A stretch of DNA of 9,733 nt, from NCBI GenBank assembly GCA_023443925.1, contig JAEZSL010000150.1:1-9733 (forward strand), given 5' to 3'. The notes under the pieces were generated by a model. The model had not been told where the DNA came from, did no database searches, and saw nothing but the letters and a program-made list of their open reading frames with translations. A program made the position numbers and the translations under genes. Positions 5,598 to 9,733 of this stretch are shown here, piece after piece. Source of the stretch: Bacillota bacterium. Its GTDB lineage: Bacteria > Bacillota_A > Clostridia > Lachnospirales > Lachnospiraceae. Each line of letters begins with the position of its first letter. Within the stretch, counting starts at the first letter, position 1.

Positions 5598-7814
5598 TCT
5601 GAAATATTAGAAGGATATGTAGATAAGATCGTATTCCGAAATGCAGAAAACGGATATACGGTGTTAACTTTAGTCAATGATGATACAGAAATGACTTGCG
5701 TTGGTACATTTACTTTTATCGGTGAAGGAGAATTTATAAGAGCCACCGGAAGTTATACGGCCCATCAGTTATACGGCGAGCAATTTCAGGTGCAGGAATA
5801 CGAATTTGTGGAGCCGGAAGATTTGCAATCAATGGAGAAATATCTGGGTTCCGGAGCAATCAAAGGGGTGGGCAATGCACTGGCAGCCCGGATTGTAAGA
5901 AAATTTAAAAAGGATACCTTCCGTATTATCGAAGAGGAACCGGAACGTCTGGCGGAAGTAAAAGGGATCAGCGAAAACATGGCAAAAGAGATTGCCAAAC
6001 AATTTGATGATAAAAAAGATATGAGGGGAGCCATGCTGTTTCTTCAGCAATACGGCATTACAACGGCCCTGGCAGTTAAGATCTATAAAGAGTACGGCGC
6101 AAAAATGTATCAGATTGTAAAAGAAAATCCCTATAAATTAGCAGAAGATATCAGCGGAATCGGATTTAAGCTGGCAGATGAAATCGCAGCCAAAATCGGT
6201 ATTGGGACCGATTCCGATTACCGAATGAAAGCAGGAATCTTGTATGTCCTGCTTCAGGCCAGCAGCGCTGGCCATGTATACCTGCCGGAGGAAGTGCTGG
6301 CAGCGAAAACAGCGGAACTTTTAGGTATTGATGTAAGTGGAATTGGACATCATATTATAGACCTTGCCATGGATAAAAAAATCATGATCCGGGAAAGTGA
6401 AGGTACGAAGCAAATTTACGGAGCAAGTTTATTTTATCTGGAATTAAACGCTGCTAAAATGCTTTGTGATCTTAATATTAAATACGACTTATCCTTAACG
6501 GAGATTAATCACAGATTATCAACTGTCGAAAAACAGTTTCAGATAGAATTGGACGAAATGCAGAGAACAGCGGTCATTGAAGCTGCAAGGAACGGGCTGT
6601 TGGTTATTACCGGTGGTCCCGGTACCGGAAAAACCACCACCATTAATGCCATTATCCGCTTTTTTGAGGCGGAAGGAATGGATCTGTTGCTGGCCGCACC
6701 TACCGGAAGAGCGGCCAAGAGAATGACGGAAACCACCGGATACGAAGCCAGAACCATTCATCGTTTGCTGGAGATATCCAAAATGTCCGGTGATATTGAC
6801 AACAAACTAGTATTTGAAAGAAACGAAGGAAATCCTTTAGAAACGGATGTAATCATAATCGATGAGATGTCCATGGTGGATATCGGTCTAATGCATGCTT
6901 TGCTCCGTGCCATAACGGTTGGCACCAGACTGATTCTGGTAGGAGATATAAACCAGCTGCCATCCGTTGGACCGGGGAATGTGTTGAAGGATATAATTAA
7001 TTCCCATCATTTTAATGTAGTTATGCTGACTAAGATCTTTAGACAGGCTACGGAAAGTGATATTATTGTCAACGCTCATAAAATCAACGCGGGTGAACAA
7101 ATCCGATTAGATAATAAAAGTAAAGATTTCTTTTTGTTAAAGCGAGATGATGTCACGGTCATCATTCAGGTCATCATAGCGCTGGTCCGGGACAAAATGC
7201 CAAAGTATGTAGATGCCACCGTCTTTGATATTCAGGTATTGACGCCCATGAGAAAGGGCGAATTAGGAGTAGAAAGGTTAAACCAGGTGCTCCAGCAATT
7301 CTTAAATCCTCCTTCTCCTGATAAAAAAGAAAAAGAGTTCCATAACAGTGTTTTCAGGGAAGGGGATAAGGTAATGCAGATAAAGAACAATTATCAGCTT
7401 ACCTGGGAGATCAAAAGCCGTTACGGTATAACTACAGAGAATGGTACGGGTGTATTTAACGGTGATACGGGAATTATACGTGAAATCAATCTCTTTGCCG
7501 AACAGGTAACGGTTGAGTTTGATGAAGGCAGAATGGTGGAATATACGCTAAACCAGTTGGAAGAACTGGAACATGCTTATGCAATTACGATCCATAAGTC
7601 CCAGGGAAGTGAATATCCGGCAGTTGTTATGCCTTTACTGACCGGACCAAGAATGCTGATGAACCGGAACCTCCTTTACACGGCCGTTACCAGAGCCAAG
7701 AACTGTGTAACTATCGTGGGAAGCCAGAATACGGTACAGATGATGATAGATAATGAAAGCGAACAGCGCAGATATTCAAGTCTTGGTGAAAGGATCAAAG
7801 AACTGTACCGCTAA
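5595..7814 (+). CDS. recD2: RecD2-type ATP-dependent DNA helicase
   Basis: RecD2 is a 5'-3' superfamily 1B helicase that acts in DNA repair and fork maintenance without RecB or RecC. From TTG 5595 the protein has 739 residues, typical of the family. The N-terminal part carries an OB-like region and helix-hairpin-helix repeats (GSGAIKGVGNALA near 85-97, VKGISENMAKEIA near 122-134, ISGIGFKLADEIA near 186-198). The helicase motifs follow in order: Walker A GGPGTGKTTT (340-349), APTGRAAKRM (368-377), the Walker B-type IIDEMSMVD (421-429), GDINQLPSVGPG (450-461), LTKIFRQ (478-484), the UvrD-like HKSQGSEYPAVVMP (667-680) and LLYTAVTRAK (693-702). All key residues are present. No clear promoter was found; the gene follows the palindrome region and has no strong terminator after it. 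Confidence 0.96.
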   Translation: MSEILEGYVDKIVFRNAENGYTVLTLVNDDTEMTCVGTFTFIGEGEFIRATGSYTAHQLYGEQFQVQEYEFVEPEDLQSMEKYLGSGAIKGVGNALAARIVRKFKKDTFRIIEEEPERLAEVKGISENMAKEIAKQFDDKKDMRGAMLFLQQYGITTALAVKIYKEYGAKMYQIVKENPYKLAEDISGIGFKLADEIAAKIGIGTDSDYRMKAGILYVLLQASSAGHVYLPEEVLAAKTAELLGIDVSGIGHHIIDLAMDKKIMIRESEGTKQIYGASLFYLELNAAKMLCDLNIKYDLSLTEINHRLSTVEKQFQIELDEMQRTAVIEAARNGLLVITGGPGTGKTTTINAIIRFFEAEGMDLLLAAPTGRAAKRMTETTGYEARTIHRLLEISKMSGDIDNKLVFERNEGNPLETDVIIIDEMSMVDIGLMHALLRAITVGTRLILVGDINQLPSVGPGNVLKDIINSHHFNVVMLTKIFRQATESDIIVNAHKINAGEQIRLDNKSKDFFLLKRDDVTVIIQVIIALVRDKMPKYVDATVFDIQVLTPMRKGELGVERLNQVLQQFLNPPSPDKKEKEFHNSVFREGDKVMQIKNNYQLTWEIKSRYGITTENGTGVFNGDTGIIREINLFAEQVTVEFDEGRMVEYTLNQLEELEHAYAITIHKSQGSEYPAVVMPLLTGPRMLMNRNLLYTAVTRAKNCVTIVGSQNTVQMMIDNESEQRRYSSLGERIKELYR

Positions 7815-7830
7815 TAGGGACAATTACCAG

Positions 7831-7859
7831 GTGCAAATTTTACAATACTGGGTTATAAT
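7831..7859 (+). promoter_or_regulatory. Possible weak sigma-A promoter
   Basis: A perfect TATAAT at 7854-7859 has GTGCAA (3 of 6 matches) 17 bases upstream at 7831-7836. The -10 box is good but the -35 box is poor, and no TG extension is correctly placed. If real, it would give a leader of about 325 bases before the nucleotidyltransferase. Confidence 0.3.
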
Positions 7860-7989
7860 GGATTTTGATTAACATAATAATTACAGATAGGAATCTGTTT
7901 ACTGGTGGAGTCAAAATAGGAGAAGGTGCTATCAGTGCGTTTCTTTCAAGTCTGAAAATAAGATACCGGAGCCGGATTAAAAGACGTTA

Positions 7990-8011
7990 AAAATATGGGT
8001 AAGCATATTTT
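7990..8011 (+). other. AT-rich hairpin
   Basis: AAAATATG (7990-7997) pairs with CATATTTT (8004-8011) around GGTAAG, an 8-bp stem. CGT (7985-7987) and ACG (8014-8016) could extend it across a small mismatch. Only TTT follows after ATACG, so it is at best a weak terminator for recD2. Confidence 0.35.
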
Positions 8012-8020
8012 ATACGTTTG

Positions 8021-8122
8021 AATAAAGGCATAACGGATATAAGATCCTGAAATAAGGCATACTGGAATATGAACTTTGAAATGAATAGCCATAGAAATAA
8101 AGGCATAAGAGAATCAGATCCT
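8021..8122. repeat. Decayed short direct repeats
   Basis: AATAAAGGCATA occurs exactly at 8021-8032 and 8096-8107, as AATAAGGCATA at 8051-8061 and as AATAGCCATA at 8084-8093. AGATCCT occurs at 8042-8048 and 8116-8122, at 14-16 bases after an AGGCATA copy in each case. The pattern suggests an old tandem duplication that has drifted. No function is evident. Confidence 0.5.
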
Positions 8123-8192
8123 AAATAATAATACTAAATATTAAATACGGAATGCAGAATATTATGAACTTCGGAAACGAAAGGGGAACATT

Positions 8193-9101
8193 ATGAAAAA
8201 AATAACATTAGTAATTATGGCTGCCGGACTTGGAAGCAGGTATGGCGGTATCAAACAGCTGGAGCCGGTTGGTCCCAGCGGGGAGATTATAATGGATTAT
8301 TCCATTTATGACGCAATGGAAGCAGGTTTTAACAAAATAGTATTTATAATACGTAAAGACCTGGAGGAAGATTTTAAGGAAGTCATCGGTAACCGGATTT
8401 CTAAAATGATCGAGGTGGAATATGTTTTTCAGGAGCTTAACAATATTCCGGAAGGTTTTACCGTACCCTCGGAGAGAAGCAAGCCCTGGGGAACGGGGCA
8501 GGCTGTATTAAGCTGTTTTGATGCAGTAAAAGAACCTTTTGCCGTTATAAATGCGGATGACTATTACGGCAAGGAAGCTTTTGTAAAGGTATATAATTAT
8601 CTGTCGGGTATTGAGGCGGAGAACAGTAATGACTACTGTATGGCAGGTTTTATCCTGGGTAATACCTTAAGTGAAAATGGTACCGTAACACGCGGGGTAT
8701 GCCAGGTAGATGATAACGGACTGCTGGTAGATATTGTTGAGACCAGGGAGATCGAAAGAAAGGGAGACCATGCAGTTGCTAAAGACGGGAATGGAGAAGA
8801 AATCCATTTAGATTTAAACTGTGCCGTTTCTATGAATATGTGGGGATTTACAACAGGTCTGCTAAAGGAACTGAAAACCGGTTTTGTAGACTTCTTAAAG
8901 GAACATGGCGGTGAATTAAAAACCGAATATTTGCTTCCGGAAGAAGTGGGAAGACTGGTTAAGGAAGGCAAGGCTACCGTCCAGGTTTTAAAATCCCAGG
9001 ACAAATGGTTCGGTGTTACTTATAAGGAAGATAAAGAAATGGTGGTGGAATCCTTCCGTACCTTAATTGAACAGGGTGTATATCCGGAAAAGTTGTTCTA
9101 A
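8193..9101 (+). CDS. Sugar-phosphate nucleotidyltransferase family protein
   Basis: This 302-residue protein has the fold of enzymes that join a sugar phosphate to an NTP, giving an NDP-sugar and pyrophosphate. The N-terminal AAGLGSRYGGIKQ (10-22) is the NTP-binding signature, with Lys21 as the likely catalytic lysine. PWGTGQAV (98-105) matches the nucleotide-base contact loop, and NADDYYG (120-126) supplies the metal-binding acidic residue. Other visible blocks are LNCAVSMNMWGF (208-219), EYLLPEEV (245-252) and DKWFGVTY (270-277). The ATG at 8193 follows AAAGGGG with six bases between. It is shorter than classic GlmU or ADP-glucose pyrophosphorylases and has no acyltransferase repeats. The substrate cannot be told, and no sugar-pathway gene adjoins it. 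It sits alone between recD2 and comFC with loose spacers on both sides. Confidence 0.85.
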   Translation: MKKITLVIMAAGLGSRYGGIKQLEPVGPSGEIIMDYSIYDAMEAGFNKIVFIIRKDLEEDFKEVIGNRISKMIEVEYVFQELNNIPEGFTVPSERSKPWGTGQAVLSCFDAVKEPFAVINADDYYGKEAFVKVYNYLSGIEAENSNDYCMAGFILGNTLSENGTVTRGVCQVDDNGLLVDIVETREIERKGDHAVAKDGNGEEIHLDLNCAVSMNMWGFTTGLLKELKTGFVDFLKEHGGELKTEYLLPEEVGRLVKEGKATVQVLKSQDKWFGVTYKEDKEMVVESFRTLIEQGVYPEKLF

Positions 9102-9168
9102 TCCGGAAAGTGGATTAAGATTAATCGGGATTAAAGATAATTTAATATACTATAGTTCAGATATATCC

Positions 9169-9197
9169 TAAGCTTTACAGCAGCAATGTGCCGATAT
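9169..9197 (+). promoter_or_regulatory. Possible sigma-D (sigma-28) promoter of comFC
   Basis: A second perfect GCCGATAT lies at 9190-9197, with TAAG at 9169-9172 (TAAGCTTT resembles the sigma-28 -35 box TAAAGTTT). The 17-base gap is longer than the usual 14-16. The start would be near 9204, only some 16 bases before the TTG start, so the Shine-Dalgarno would sit almost at the 5' end. Sigma-D control of comFC would fit a flagellar operon continuing downstream, as around comFC in Bacillus; that operon is not visible here. Confidence 0.5.
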
Positions 9198-9219
9198 AAA
9201 TAATAACAGGGGGAGTAAT

Positions 9220-9733
9220 TTGTTAAAGGCAGTTATTGATATGTTATATCCCAGAAGGTGTCCGATCTGCGGTGATATTGTACAGCCAAGGGGTGAGATC
9301 GCTTGTACATCCTGCAGAGCAAAACCCAAACGGATTGAAGAACCTCGATGTAAAAAGTGCAGTAAACCCATAGAATCGGAAGAAAAAGAATATTGCCTTG
9401 ATTGTGAGACAAAACAGCACCATTACGTGAAAGGCTATGCATTGTGGGTGTACGATGCTGTTTTAAAGAAATCCATTGCAGACTTTAAATTCCATGGAAG
9501 AAGAGAGTACAGTAATTTTTATATTGATGAGATGATTAAACGGTACGGATCTGAGGTTAAAAGAATTGCTCCGGATGTTCTGGTTCCTGTTCCGATTCAT
9601 AAAAGTAAGCTGGTGCAAAGGGGATATAACCAGGCGGATATCCTGGCCAGAGGAATCGGTGAGAAGCTTAATATAACGGTATTATCCCATCTCCTGCAAA
9701 GAGATAGAAAAACATTGCCTCAGAAACTGTTAA
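9220..9733 (+). CDS. comFC: ComFC-family phosphoribosyltransferase-like competence protein (partial)
   Basis: This open frame runs off the window after 171 codons. ComF/ComFC proteins are cytoplasmic and support DNA uptake in competent bacteria; their enzymatic role is unsettled. Four CxxC pairs (Cys14/17, 29/32, 44/47, 59/62) form the N-terminal zinc-binding region, including CPICG. The phosphoribosyltransferase-like part follows, with DVLVPVPIHKSKLVQRGYNQ (119-138) as the diagnostic block. The start is read as TTG 9220, four bases after the G-rich Shine-Dalgarno AGGGGGAG (9208-9215); it gives the expected N-terminus MLKAVIDMLYPRRCPIC. ATG 9241 is an alternative but lies 25 bases from that site. 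The C-terminal end, including the rest of the transferase fold, is missing from the window. ComFA is not adjacent, which is common in clostridia. Confidence 0.92.
   Translation, partial: MLKAVIDMLYPRRCPICGDIVQPRGEIACTSCRAKPKRIEEPRCKKCSKPIESEEKEYCLDCETKQHHYVKGYALWVYDAVLKKSIADFKFHGRREYSNFYIDEMIKRYGSEVKRIAPDVLVPVPIHKSKLVQRGYNQADILARGIGEKLNITVLSHLLQRDRKTLPQKLL

Larger units (their letters stand above)
7815..8192 (+). other. Gene-free spacer between recD2 and the nucleotidyltransferase
   Basis: This 378-base AT-rich stretch has no convincing coding frame; the longest Shine-Dalgarno-linked starts end within about ten codons. It holds one possible promoter, one AT-rich hairpin and decayed repeats, listed separately. 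The downstream gene's Shine-Dalgarno AAAGGGG lies at 8180-8186. No strong terminator for recD2 is visible, so the spacer may be transcribed as a long leader. Confidence 0.6.

Noticed and set aside
8633..9004. Minus-strand reading frame of 123 codons inside the nucleotidyltransferase
   Set aside because: It is a shadow of the real gene, with no Shine-Dalgarno and a Ser/Pro/Phe-rich composition without domains.
1..9733. CRISPR array, tRNA or rRNA gene, transposase, toxin-antitoxin or defence system
   Set aside because: Reading both strands gave no spaced identical repeats, no cloverleaf-like segment and no matching protein motif; the minus strand carries no credible gene.

Overview
This window looks like ordinary chromosome from a motile, low-GC, anaerobic Firmicute, most likely a member of the Lachnospiraceae or a related clostridial family. 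The grounds are the style of the EF-Tu and MreB proteins, strong Shine-Dalgarno sequences, TTG starts, AT-rich spacers, the Bacillus-like pairing of an MreB/Mbl gene with two flagellar rod genes, and recD2 and comFC nearby. The family assignment is inference from protein style and gene order; no database search was possible. All genes are on the + strand.

Layout. (1) Positions 1-1871 hold the end of fusA (EF-G), then tuf (EF-Tu) with its own near-consensus sigma-A promoter, a leader with three small hairpins in a row, and a strong 15-bp terminator. (2) Positions 1872-2298 are a 427-base AT-rich spacer with a second near-consensus sigma-A promoter and a leader of about 178 bases before mreB. 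(3) Positions 2299-5351 encode MreB/Mbl, two rod/hook-family proteins (FlgF/FlhO and FlgG/FlhP) and a small FlgJ-type rod-binding protein. A perfect sigma-D (sigma-28) -10 box, GCCGATAT, overlaps the mreB stop codon, so the flagellar genes probably have their own motility promoter as well as read-through from mreB. (4) Positions 5352-5594 hold a striking imperfect palindrome of about 109 bp and a second inverted repeat whose arms can pair in alternative ways, just before recD2. (5) recD2 (5595-7814) encodes a RecD2 helicase. (6) Positions 7815-8192 are a 378-base spacer with decayed short repeats. (7) Positions 8193-9101 encode a sugar-nucleotidyltransferase-type protein. (8) A second GCCGATAT box precedes comFC (9220 to the window edge).

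How the genes fit together. The flagellar proteins build the rod that crosses the envelope, while MreB directs the wall synthesis the rod must penetrate. RecD2 and ComFC belong to DNA repair and DNA uptake. ComFC in Bacillus lies immediately upstream of flagellar genes, so a sigma-D box here may mark the start of another motility block beyond the window.

I found no mobile-element gene, CRISPR array, tRNA, rRNA, defence system or toxin pair. The coding content is conventional. The least explained material is non-coding: the palindrome region upstream of recD2, the two sigma-D-like sites, and the leaders of tuf and mreB.
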